DNA from: Bacteroidota bacterium
Lineage (GTDB): Bacteria > Bacteroidota > Bacteroidia > Cytophagales > Cyclobacteriaceae
Assembly: GCA_016178785.1 (NCBI GenBank)
Contig: JACOSO010000026.1
Location: forward strand, 81,648 to 145,647
DNA length: 64,000 bases
Reading direction: 5' to 3'
Of this stretch, positions 25,739 through 33,490 are shown in pieces. The notes below the pieces were generated by a model. That model saw only the letters and a program-made list of their open reading frames with translations, searched no databases and had not been told where the DNA came from. How positions within the stretch are numbered: position 1 is the first letter of the stretch; each line of letters begins with the position of its first letter. The position numbers and the translations under genes are program-made.

Positions 25739-25820
25739 GGCTTTTATTCTAATGATCAATCATCTACAAGTTTGACTCTACCTTAAATTGGTGAAGCTCT
25801 GCGTCTCTCCTTCTTTGATT

Positions 25821-27167
25821 CTAAATATACTTTGTTACACCGGGCACAGCAATGGGATAGTTTCCATCTGCATCAGGTGAAGTAGGTGTAGCGGCACTCC
25901 AGTCGTATACTTTCGGTTGTAAGTCAAGACCTGAGTTGATGGCTTTATCCCACTCAATGATTTGTCCGCTGTAAGTAGCCATGCGACCAAGTATGGAGGT
26001 CATAGTGCTTTTGGCTCCGTTCTCTGCATCTGCAAATTTGTATTGGCCTTTAGCAATAGATTCAAACAATTCATCGTGTTCTGTTTGATAAGGCTCATTC
26101 TCGGTTTTCTTGTCGAATTGATAGAGCGCATTTCCTCTGGCATCGGTAATTTTTGCTCTGCCACAATGAATTTTTCCTTTCGTTCCGATAAGCAACTCAT
26201 CTACTCTGCTCATCGTGCCAGGGATGTGCCGGCACTGACTGTTGAGAATACTTCCATCTGCATATTCAAACTCCACATAGTGATGATCAAATATTTCACC
26301 ATTGTCTTTTCCTTTACGCACCTGACGTCCGCCCATGCCCTGAGCTTTTACAGGATAGCCACCCTTGAACCAATTTACTACATCCAAATTGTGAATGTGT
26401 TGCTCAGTAATATGATCTCCGCAAAGCCAAACAAAATAATACCAGTTGCGCATCTGGTACTCCATTTCCGTTTGACCTTCTTTACGCGCGCGCACCCACA
26501 CGCCATCGTTATTCCACCAAGCTTGTGCCGAAGTAATGTCACCAATCATGTCCTTGCGCTTAAATAACTCTCGGTAAGAATTTTGATAGTGCCGTTGAAG
26601 GCCAACCACTACATTCAACTTTTTTTGTTTAGCAGCAGCAGCACTCGTCAATACTTTTTGGATACCTACCGGATCTGTGGCCACTGGTTTTTCCATGAAC
26701 ACATGTTTGTTCTGATTGATAGCCTCTTCAAAATGAATAGGGCGAAATCCAGGAGGCGTAGTCAGAATTACTACATCAGCTAATGCAATTGCTTTTTTAT
26801 ATCCGTCAAAGCCGGTGAACTTATTTGATTCAGGAACCTCTATTCTGTTTTTCAAATTTCCCGATTTACCGGTGATGTCAGATAAATCGTCAGCTGTCAA
26901 TGCATTGTAACAATTGTCGAGATTATCGCGAAAGGCATCACACATCGCCACCAACTTTACGTTTTGCCTGGTGCTTAGTGCTTGCGCAGCCGCACCAGTG
27001 CCGCGACCACCACAACCAATCAGCGCTACCTTAATAGTATCATCAACGCTCGAAAAATAATTTGCATTCGCCAGCAGCGGAGCTGCCACAAAACTACCTG
27101 CAAGCAAACCGGATTGCTTTACGAACTCTCTGCGCGATGAGGGATTATTGTGAGATTTGCTTTTCAT
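25821..27167 (-). CDS. Exported Gfo/Idh/MocA-family oxidoreductase
   Basis: A 448-residue protein with a twin-arginine signal (SSRREFVKQSGLLAGSFVAAPLL). The NAD(P)-binding Rossmann domain starts at about residue 45 (IKVALIGCGGRGTGAA) and includes the family motif EKPVATDP at about 145-152. The C-terminal dehydrogenase domain contains HNLDVVNWF and GGRQVRKGKDNGEIFDHHYVEF. Tat export carries the folded, cofactor-loaded enzyme to the periplasm. Such proteins act on sugars or cyclitols. A Tat-signal TIM-barrel isomerase lies nearby at 29280, and the two families often cooperate in sugar pathways. Confidence 0.9.
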   Translation of the reverse strand: MKSKSHNNPSSRREFVKQSGLLAGSFVAAPLLANANYFSSVDDTIKVALIGCGGRGTGAAAQALSTRQNVKLVAMCDAFRDNLDNCYNALTADDLSDITGKSGNLKNRIEVPESNKFTGFDGYKKAIALADVVILTTPPGFRPIHFEEAINQNKHVFMEKPVATDPVGIQKVLTSAAAAKQKKLNVVVGLQRHYQNSYRELFKRKDMIGDITSAQAWWNNDGVWVRARKEGQTEMEYQMRNWYYFVWLCGDHITEQHIHNLDVVNWFKGGYPVKAQGMGGRQVRKGKDNGEIFDHHYVEFEYADGSILNSQCRHIPGTMSRVDELLIGTKGKIHCGRAKITDARGNALYQFDKKTENEPYQTEHDELFESIAKGQYKFADAENGAKSTMTSILGRMATYSGQIIEWDKAINSGLDLQPKVYDWSAATPTSPDADGNYPIAVPGVTKYI

Positions 27168-27240
27168 GATTTAGAATATTTTGTCTTGTAAATTATGGAA
27201 AAAATAAGAATGAAAGGAATCAAAATTCCATGAAGTGAAT

Positions 27241-28215
27241 TTACTTTCCTAAATACTTTTTATAAAAATCATTTGCTTCTTCCACGGAAGGTTGATTCAA
27301 AGGTCGAACAACCCGAAAACCAACGGATGAAGCTTCGGTAAGCCACCATTTACTTTTCGGTATCTGGGGATCACGTTTATTCCACGAAGGATCAGATTTG
27401 ATCCGATTTGCAATTCGCAAGTGCTCAGCATCATCCGAATAGCCGCCACCTTTCAAAACCTTAGGGAAACGAGCAGCTACTACTGGTATAGTTGGGTCAG
27501 TAGTTTTATCTGCAAGCTTTTCAAGCATTTTTTCATCGTAATGATCGAGCGTCCATTCACTTACATTGCCCAGCATATCGTACAGTCCCCAGGCGTTGGG
27601 AAGTTTTTGACCTGACTTGTGAAATTTATTTTCGCCATTATCCGCAAACCAGGCATACTTTCCCAATTCAGAAATATCATTTCCAAAATAATAAGTCGTG
27701 GTATTTCCCGCATGGCACGCATATTCCCACTCAGCTTCTGTGGGCAATCGATAAAAAATTCCGGTCTTGTTATACAGCCATCTGCAAAACATGAGCGCGG
27801 CATGTTGCGATAAACTATTGACGGGGTAGCCGCCCTCCTTGCCCATGCCCAAACTAAAATCAATGTACTGCGGACTCGGACGAGTAACTGCATCAACAGC
27901 ATTATTTTGGCTGACACTTTCGTCTTTATAAAAAACATCAAATTCATCGCGGCTCACCTCATAAGCACCCATCCAAAATGCAGAGATGTTAATTTGTTTT
28001 TGTGGTCCTTCATCCTGCTTCCTATTTTTATCTTTATTGTTACTTCCCATTAGAAAGGTTCCAGCCGGAATAGGCATCATCTTAAAACGAATAGAAGAAC
28101 CCGGAACGGTTTGTTCATAGGCGCTAAAATTGTCATTTGAATTTTGCGCAAAAAGAAAAACAGAACATTCTGCGATGCAGATCGAGAGAAATATTTTTTT
28201 AAAATTGATTTTCAT
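27241..28215 (-). CDS. Exported FGE-sulfatase-domain (SUMF1-like) protein
   Basis: A 324-residue protein read from ATG at 28215, chosen because KINFKKIFLSICIAECSVFLFAQ is a good signal peptide; a start at 28245 would bury it. The FGE/SUMF1 fold is shown by IPAGTFLMGSNN, AYEVSRDEFDVF, PVNSLSQHAALMFCRWL, YRLPTEAEWEYACHAG, NAWGLYDMLGNVSEWT, VLKGGGYSDD and SVGFRVVR. True formylglycine-generating activity cannot be assumed, because many bacterial members have lost it. The start overlaps the end of apbE by 17 bases, implying translational coupling. Confidence 0.88.
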   Translation of the reverse strand: MKINFKKIFLSICIAECSVFLFAQNSNDNFSAYEQTVPGSSIRFKMMPIPAGTFLMGSNNKDKNRKQDEGPQKQINISAFWMGAYEVSRDEFDVFYKDESVSQNNAVDAVTRPSPQYIDFSLGMGKEGGYPVNSLSQHAALMFCRWLYNKTGIFYRLPTEAEWEYACHAGNTTTYYFGNDISELGKYAWFADNGENKFHKSGQKLPNAWGLYDMLGNVSEWTLDHYDEKMLEKLADKTTDPTIPVVAARFPKVLKGGGYSDDAEHLRIANRIKSDPSWNKRDPQIPKSKWWLTEASSVGFRVVRPLNQPSVEEANDFYKKYLGK

Positions 28216-29236
28216 GGGGGTGTTGAGACTTCCAAAAATGCTCAAAATTTTTTGAGTAATGAAAAAACATTTTTTCGTTTTTCACTTCCACGATAAGCAC
28301 AGCGGCATTCATACTTTGAACAAGCCTCTTAGCTTTGTTAATAGACAAAATACTACAGGCTTTGGTAAGCCAATCCGCTATTGTCCCGTCAGCAGCAATG
28401 ACAGTTACATTGCGCTGCGATATAATGCCATATCCTGTCGATGGATTGATAATGTGCGAATATTTTTTGCCATTGTGCACCATGTACTGATACACATCTC
28501 CCGAAGTGGTGACTGCCTGATTGGCTATATTCAAATGATTAGGCAAGAATTGGTCCTCACTTTCGGGAACATTGATGGCAACGGTCCATCCGTCTGTATT
28601 CGGAGGCATGCCAATGCAAACAATATCTCCACTCACATCGACAAGGGCATTTTCGATATTTTGCTTTTTTATAAAGTTGATCGCTTGCTGAGCAATATAA
28701 CCTTGAGCAATTCCGCCCAAATCCAACTGCATTCCCTTCTGTGGCAAGGTAGCAGTGTATTTTACCGTATCTATCAAAATTTTATTGAAACCGGTAAGTA
28801 GTAATTTTTCTTTTATCTGAGTATGATCAGGAAATTCTTTTCCTTTTCTGGCTTTGCGCCATAATTTCGTCAGTGGGCCAAGTGTGATGTCAAATGTGCC
28901 GCTGCTTTTTTCATAGGCGTCTTTGGATCGCATCAAAATTTCAAAAAGGGCTGGCGAACACTTGAATGCCGTATTTGTTCCAGCGCTCGCACACAATCTA
29001 TTGAGCTCACTATTACCAACGTAGTCGCTGAAAATGTATATTAATGAATCGACCAACTGGAAACATTGACCAGCGATGTGGATGGCCTTTGCGGAATCTT
29101 CGCTATATAAAATAATGGTAAATGGAGACCCCATTTTATTTGTTGTGAAACTGTATCTTTTGAGTTGAGCTTGGCTTATCGCGGAATAGAGAACAAAAAT
29201 TGTTAAAAAATAAAAGCGTGGTAGGCAGATATTCAT
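28199..29236 (-). CDS. apbE: FAD:protein FMN transferase (ApbE)
   Basis: A 345-residue protein with an N-terminal signal (YFLTIFVLYSAISQAQ) and the ApbE fold: MGSPFTIILYSED, FSDYVGNSELNRLC, FDITLGPLTKLWRKARKG, QLDLGGIAQGYIAQQAI, NALVDVSGDIVCIG, and HIINPSTGYG near the C-terminus. ApbE attaches FMN to threonine/serine of exported flavoproteins, using FAD. No FMN-binding partner with the usual [ST]GA[ST] acceptor was noticed in the neighbouring genes. Its stop lies inside the start of the FGE-like gene. Confidence 0.92.
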   Translation of the reverse strand: MNICLPRFYFLTIFVLYSAISQAQLKRYSFTTNKMGSPFTIILYSEDSAKAIHIAGQCFQLVDSLIYIFSDYVGNSELNRLCASAGTNTAFKCSPALFEILMRSKDAYEKSSGTFDITLGPLTKLWRKARKGKEFPDHTQIKEKLLLTGFNKILIDTVKYTATLPQKGMQLDLGGIAQGYIAQQAINFIKKQNIENALVDVSGDIVCIGMPPNTDGWTVAINVPESEDQFLPNHLNIANQAVTTSGDVYQYMVHNGKKYSHIINPSTGYGIISQRNVTVIAADGTIADWLTKACSILSINKAKRLVQSMNAAVLIVEVKNEKMFFHYSKNFEHFWKSQHPHENQF

Positions 29237-29279
29237 TATAATTGAGTTGCCCTAAATTTAAAGCTTAAAGCAATACACT

Positions 29280-30203
29280 ATGCAGCGCAGAAAATTCTTA
29301 CAACAATCGCTATTGACCAGTGGAGCGTTATTAAGCGCCCCTACCCTTTTCGCGATGAGCAAAAAAGTATACATCACGGCTGAAGAAAAGCCATTCAATC
29401 TTAATTACGCCATTCATGATGGCACTTTTAGAAATCTGGCTGGAGATGATTTTATAGAGCAAATAAAATTCGCTCACAGCATGGGTTTTCGTGCCATTGA
29501 AGACAACGGTATGATGGCGCGATCGACTGAAATGCAAAAGAAGATTGGCGATACGCTTTCTAAGTTGGGTATGACAATGGGCGTGTTTGTGATTACGTCA
29601 CAAAATTGGCATTGGAAAACAAGTCTTGCTTCAGGAAAGCAAGAATGGATTGATTTAATGATAAAAGATTGCAAAGAATCAATTGAAGTTGCCAAGCGCT
29701 GTAATGCAAAATACATGACTGTAGTGCCTGGCAATTATGACAGGAGTTTACCAATCGATTTGCAAACTGCAAACATTATTCGTTCACTTCGACTAGCATC
29801 GGAAATTCTTGCCCCACACGGTTTGGTGATGGTGCTGGAAGCATTGAGCGACAATCCTGATTTGTTTCTTCGCCACACCGACCAAACATTTATGATTTGT
29901 AAAGCGGTGAATAGCCCTGCCTGCAAATTTTTGTTTGACATGTACCACATGCAACGCAACGAAGGCGACATCATCAGCAACCTGAACCGCGTGTGGGATG
30001 AAATCGGATATTTACAAATAGGCGACAACCCGGAGCGCAACGAACCCGGCACAGGCGAAATGAATTATCGAAATATTTTCAAACACATTTATAACAAAGG
30101 CTACAAAGGCATTCTTGGTATGGAGCATGGTGCTGCTAAAGCAGGCAAGGAAGGAGAGCAGGCGCTAATCAAGGCGTATCGTGAAGCAGACGATTTTTTG
30201 TAA
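29280..30203 (+). CDS. Exported hydroxypyruvate isomerase-like TIM-barrel protein
   Basis: A 307-residue protein. MQRRKFLQQSLLTSGALLSAPTLF is a Tat-type signal. The rest is a sugar phosphate isomerase/epimerase TIM barrel (AP endonuclease family 2 fold): AHSMGFRAIEDNGM, TVVPGNYDRS, VMVLEALSD (metal ligand Glu), LFDMYHMQRNEGD (Asp/His ligands), YLQIGDNPERNEPGTGEMNY and GILGMEHG. Hydroxypyruvate isomerases share the NPERNEPGTGEINY pattern, so the family name is fair, but the substrate of exported members is unknown. It is divergent from apbE, with 43 bases between the starts. Confidence 0.88.
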   Translation: MQRRKFLQQSLLTSGALLSAPTLFAMSKKVYITAEEKPFNLNYAIHDGTFRNLAGDDFIEQIKFAHSMGFRAIEDNGMMARSTEMQKKIGDTLSKLGMTMGVFVITSQNWHWKTSLASGKQEWIDLMIKDCKESIEVAKRCNAKYMTVVPGNYDRSLPIDLQTANIIRSLRLASEILAPHGLVMVLEALSDNPDLFLRHTDQTFMICKAVNSPACKFLFDMYHMQRNEGDIISNLNRVWDEIGYLQIGDNPERNEPGTGEMNYRNIFKHIYNKGYKGILGMEHGAAKAGKEGEQALIKAYREADDFL

Positions 30204-30237
30204 AAAAAATATTTTTGACTTACACAGCGTGTTGCTC

Positions 30238-30720
30238 TCACGAACCTTTCTTTCGCTCCTTAATTTCAACTTGCCGTTTGATACTTTCTTCTAGAGAAAT
30301 AAAAGTTTCAGTCCTTTGCACACCTCTTATTGTTTGAATGTGCTCGTTCAGCACTTCTCTTAAGTGCTGTGTGTCTTTGCAAATGATCTTGGCAAACATA
30401 CTGTACACACCTGTGGTATAATGCAGCTCAACGATCTCCGGGATTTTTTTCATATGTGCCACACACTCGTGATACTCTGAACCTTTTTCTAAAAATATTC
30501 CAAGGAACGCGCAGATATCATAACCCACTTTTGAAGGTTTGACCTCCAAATGAGAGCCAAGCACTACTCCCATGTCGGTAAGCTTTTTCATGCGCACGTG
30601 AACCGTACCTGTAGATATGATCAATTCTTTGGCGATTTCAGTGAAGGGAGTCATCGCATCCTTGATTAACATCGACAAAATCTGTTTGTCAAGTTTATCA
30701 ATTTGTAAATTCTGAGCCAT
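30238..30720 (-). CDS. Lrp/AsnC-family transcriptional regulator
   Basis: A 160-residue protein. Residues about 5-60 are the AsnC-type winged HTH (LDKQILSMLIKDAMTPFTEIAKELIISTGTVHVRMKKL). The C-terminal RAM ligand domain (about 65-150) has ICAFLGIFLEKGS, VELHYTTGVYSMFAKI and IQTIRGVQRTETFISL. It is divergently placed 158 bases from asnB, so it very probably controls asparagine synthesis, like E. coli AsnC with asnA. An inverted repeat overlies its own promoter. The last codons (Gly-Ser-stop) coincide with a REP-like half site. Confidence 0.93.
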   Translation of the reverse strand: MAQNLQIDKLDKQILSMLIKDAMTPFTEIAKELIISTGTVHVRMKKLTDMGVVLGSHLEVKPSKVGYDICAFLGIFLEKGSEYHECVAHMKKIPEIVELHYTTGVYSMFAKIICKDTQHLREVLNEHIQTIRGVQRTETFISLEESIKRQVEIKERKKGS

Positions 30721-30741
30721 TTTCTCATAGTTGAATTAAAA

Positions 30742-30749
30742 CAAATGTA
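30742..30749 (-). promoter_or_regulatory. Promoter -7 element TACATTTG of the asnC-type gene
   Basis: On the minus strand TACATTTG (TAnnTTTG) lies 21 bases before the start codon at 30720. It overlaps one arm of the inverted repeat at 30748-30778. Confidence 0.5.
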
Positions 30750-30778
30750 ATTATTATAGCTATATTTTATCATAATTA
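30748..30778. promoter_or_regulatory. Candidate AsnC-type operator (inverted repeat)
   Basis: Arms TAATTATTAT (30748-30757) and ATCATAATTA (30769-30778) are inverted with one mismatch. The repeat lies between the two divergent genes, next to the regulator's promoter and about 50 bases upstream of the asnB -7 element. This suits autoregulation and control of asnB. Confidence 0.4.
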
Positions 30779-30829
30779 TAAAAATTAGTTCATTTTATTG
30801 ATTTTTTACGAATGAATTGGATTATGAAC

Positions 30830-30837
30830 TACTTTTG
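30830..30837 (+). promoter_or_regulatory. Promoter -7 element TACTTTTG of asnB
   Basis: TACTTTTG fits TAnnTTTG exactly and lies 41 bases before the asnB ATG. No clear TTG is found 17-23 bases upstream, which may mean that activator help is needed. Confidence 0.5.
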
Positions 30838-30878
30838 CACTAACAGAAGTGAAAGAGTAAAAACAAATTTTATAACCC

Positions 30879-32546
30879 ATGTGCGGAATTGTAGGTGTAT
30901 TCGATTTGAAAAAAGATTCGAAAGATTTAAGAACGCAGGTTCTTGAAATGTCAAAGAAAGTTCGTCATCGCGGACCTGATTGGTCTGGAATTTATTCCGG
31001 AGAAAAAGCAATCCTGGCACACGAACGCCTCGCTATTGTCGATCCGCAATCGGGCGGACAGCCCCTTTACAGCAAAGACAAAAAATTAGTGCTTGCAGTG
31101 AACGGTGAAATTTACAATCACCAGGAATTGCGAAAAGAGTTGAACGGCTCATACGAATTCCAAACCAAATCAGATTGCGAAGTAATCCTCGCTTTGTATC
31201 GCAAAAAAGGCCCTGCTTTCATTGAAGACCTGAATGGAATTTTTGGTTTTGCTCTTTACGATGTTGAAAAGGATCGCTATCTGATTGCCCGAGATCATAT
31301 GGGCATTATCCCATTGTACATTGGTTGGGATATTTTTGGAAATTTTTATGTGGCCTCTGAACTAAAGGCATTGGAGGGCGTCTGCAATAAAATAGAGCCG
31401 TTCTTGCCAGGTCATTATTGGTACAGCGAAGAGGGTGAAATGAAAAAATGGTACACTCGCGATTGGCCTGAGTACAATGCAGTAAAAGAAAATGGATCTT
31501 CAATTGATCAACTGCGCACTGAGCTTGAAGCATCAGTTCATCGTCAGCTGATGTCTGATGTTCCCTATGGCGTTTTGCTTTCGGGCGGGCTGGACTCTTC
31601 CATTATTTCTGCAATTGCGAAAAAATATGCTGCTAAGAGAATCGAATCTGGCGATACGCAAGATGCGTGGTGGCCGCAGTTGCATTCATTCGCAGTAGGG
31701 TTAGTTGGCTCTCCTGACCTAGCTGCAGCAAAAAAGGTAGCTGAGCACATTGGCACTGTTCATCATGAAGTTAACTTCACTGTGCAGGAAGGTTTGGATG
31801 CGTTACGAGATGTGATCTATCATTTGGAAACGTACGATGTCACCACCGTGCGCGCATCTACGCCCATGTATTTGCTAGCGCGCGTGATCAAATCCATGGG
31901 GATAAAAATGGTTCTTTCCGGTGAAGGATCTGATGAGCTTTTCGGTGGCTATTTGTATTTTCATAAAGCGCCTGATGCAAAATCATTTCACGAAGAGACG
32001 GTACGAAAGCTTAGCAAACTGCATTTGTACGACTGCCTTCGTGCGAACAAAGCATTGGCTGCTTGGGGTGTAGAAGGCCGTGTTCCTTTTCTCGACAAGG
32101 AATTTATGGATGTGGCCATGCGATTAAACCCAAAAGATAAAATGGCGGGCAATGGAAAAATGGAAAAATGGATTTTACGCAAAGCGTTTGAAAACTATTT
32201 ACCCGAGAGCATTGCATGGCGACAAAAAGAACAGTTCTCTGATGGCGTGGGCTACAACTGGATTGACTCGTTGAAAGAACTCGTTGCAAAAAAAGTAACA
32301 GATGAGCAGATGCTAAATGCAAAGTTTCGCTTCCCGATCAATCCGCCTATGTCGAAAGAGGAATATTATTACCGCTCCATTTTTGCAGAGCACTTCCCCT
32401 CCGACTCGGCTGCGATGTGTGTTCCTTCGGTTCCTTCGGTGGCTTGCAGCACGCCAGAAGCGCTCGCTTGGGATGCCTCCTTCAAAAATATGTTGGATCC
32501 TTCGGGACGCGCAGTAAAGACAGTGCACATGGAGGCATATGCCTGA
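30879..32546 (+). CDS. asnB: Asparagine synthase B (glutamine-hydrolysing)
   Basis: A 555-residue enzyme that converts aspartate, glutamine and ATP to asparagine. The N-terminal nucleophile C2 follows the initiator Met (MCGIVGVFD). The glutaminase domain (1 to about 190) shows RHRGPD, HERLAIVD and NGEIYNH. The synthetase domain has the PP-loop SGGLDSS at 235-241, then SGEGSDELFGGY and GVEGRVPFLDKEFMDVAM. The length equals class B synthetases (about 550). The lone start codon and position opposite an AsnC-type regulator fit a self-contained, regulated asparagine unit. Confidence 0.97.
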   Translation: MCGIVGVFDLKKDSKDLRTQVLEMSKKVRHRGPDWSGIYSGEKAILAHERLAIVDPQSGGQPLYSKDKKLVLAVNGEIYNHQELRKELNGSYEFQTKSDCEVILALYRKKGPAFIEDLNGIFGFALYDVEKDRYLIARDHMGIIPLYIGWDIFGNFYVASELKALEGVCNKIEPFLPGHYWYSEEGEMKKWYTRDWPEYNAVKENGSSIDQLRTELEASVHRQLMSDVPYGVLLSGGLDSSIISAIAKKYAAKRIESGDTQDAWWPQLHSFAVGLVGSPDLAAAKKVAEHIGTVHHEVNFTVQEGLDALRDVIYHLETYDVTTVRASTPMYLLARVIKSMGIKMVLSGEGSDELFGGYLYFHKAPDAKSFHEETVRKLSKLHLYDCLRANKALAAWGVEGRVPFLDKEFMDVAMRLNPKDKMAGNGKMEKWILRKAFENYLPESIAWRQKEQFSDGVGYNWIDSLKELVAKKVTDEQMLNAKFRFPINPPMSKEEYYYRSIFAEHFPSDSAAMCVPSVPSVACSTPEALAWDASFKNMLDPSGRAVKTVHMEAYA

Positions 32547-32563
32547 TGATGTCAGATAAAAAA

Positions 32564-33073
32564 TTAGGCGACTTTAAGAGGCAGTGTAATCTCAAATTCA
32601 GTCTCACCCACCTCTGAATTTCATTCACTGCCTTTCACAAACATCTTAAAGATTTGGTCTTTGACTTTTTCGTGAATGCCAATGCCGTTGTCTTTGATAA
32701 CGATCGAAATGTTTTCTCCATTTAGCGATGAGCCAACTCGTACTTTTGAATTTACGTCTGCCTTAAATACCATTGCGTTTTCTAGCAAGTTATAGAGTGC
32801 CTCTTTTAACAAATCACAATCTGAGACTAGTTTGACAGACGTGTCAATACCAACCCATCAAAGCGTACCAGGCCGTTGAGCGGTTGCCATCCACAAATAT
32901 CCATCGTGTGCTTGCACCATCTGCAACACCCCCGAGGCAGCTTAGACACCTTCCCAATGATCTATATTATATTGCGTTAATTCTTTGGCTGGATTCAAGG
33001 GTTGAGAAAAAGAGAAGTGAAATGATACCTCAGCAAGGATGGTGATAAAAAAGAAGGGTAGCGATTTCATCAT
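32564..33073 (-). pseudogene. Collapsed propeller-type sensor histidine kinase
   Basis: Read on the minus strand from ATG 33073: a signal peptide and opening of a two-component propeller sensor (MMKSLPFFFITILAEV..., then LTQYNIDHWEGV, stop, VLQMVQAHDGYLWMAT). It passes directly into the late part of a kinase ATPase domain (CDLLKEALYNLLENAMVF, IVIKDNGIGIHEKVKDQIFKMFVKGSE), then a stop, then the typical kinase ending SEVGETEFEITLPLK. The rest of the propeller, the HisKA domain and the GNGLGL box are gone. Two in-frame stops and at least two large internal deletions show it is dead. Confidence 0.8.
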
Positions 33074-33154
33074 TGAACCTTTTCACAATAAATTATCATT
33101 TTATTGGAGTCTTCCAAAAATGATTGACCTAAGAATACATCAACTAAAAAAAAT

Positions 33155-33490
33155 ATGACAGACTTAACTTTAATCACGACAAGCACCTCGCTCGAGGGCT
33201 ATCGTATTGTAAAACAACTTGGCCTTGTACGTGGCATCACTGTACGCTCTCGCAGCGTGATCGGCAATATCGCTGGTGGGTTTATGATGATCTTCGGTGG
33301 CAAAAGTTCCATCTATACTGAATTATGCGAAAAGGCACGCGAGGAAGCGTTGCAACTGATGATTCAGCATGGAAAAGAAATGGGCTGCAATGCCATCATC
33401 AACATGCGCTACGATGCCAATGAAGTACTGAGCGGACTCACTGAAGTTCTCGCTTATGGAACAGCGGTTGTTGTCGAGAAAGTAAATTAA
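33155..33490 (+). CDS. YbjQ/UPF0145 family protein
   Basis: A 111-residue cytoplasmic protein of the YbjQ (heavy-metal-binding-domain-like, UPF0145) family: LITTSTSLEGYRIVKQLGLVRGITVRSRSVIGNI, then AREEALQLMIQHGKEMGCNAIINMRYDAN, and a closing EVLAYGTAVVVEKV. Members form ring-like pentamers; their role is not established. The final 4 bases overlap the convergent TolC-family gene's stop region. Confidence 0.9.
   Translation: MTDLTLITTSTSLEGYRIVKQLGLVRGITVRSRSVIGNIAGGFMMIFGGKSSIYTELCEKAREEALQLMIQHGKEMGCNAIINMRYDANEVLSGLTEVLAYGTAVVVEKVN

Noticed and set aside
25962..26567. 201-codon plus-strand frame
   Set aside because: Antisense to the Gfo/Idh/MocA gene and without recognisable motifs.
28259..28801. 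180-codon plus-strand frame
   Set aside because: Antisense to apbE, which has full family motifs.
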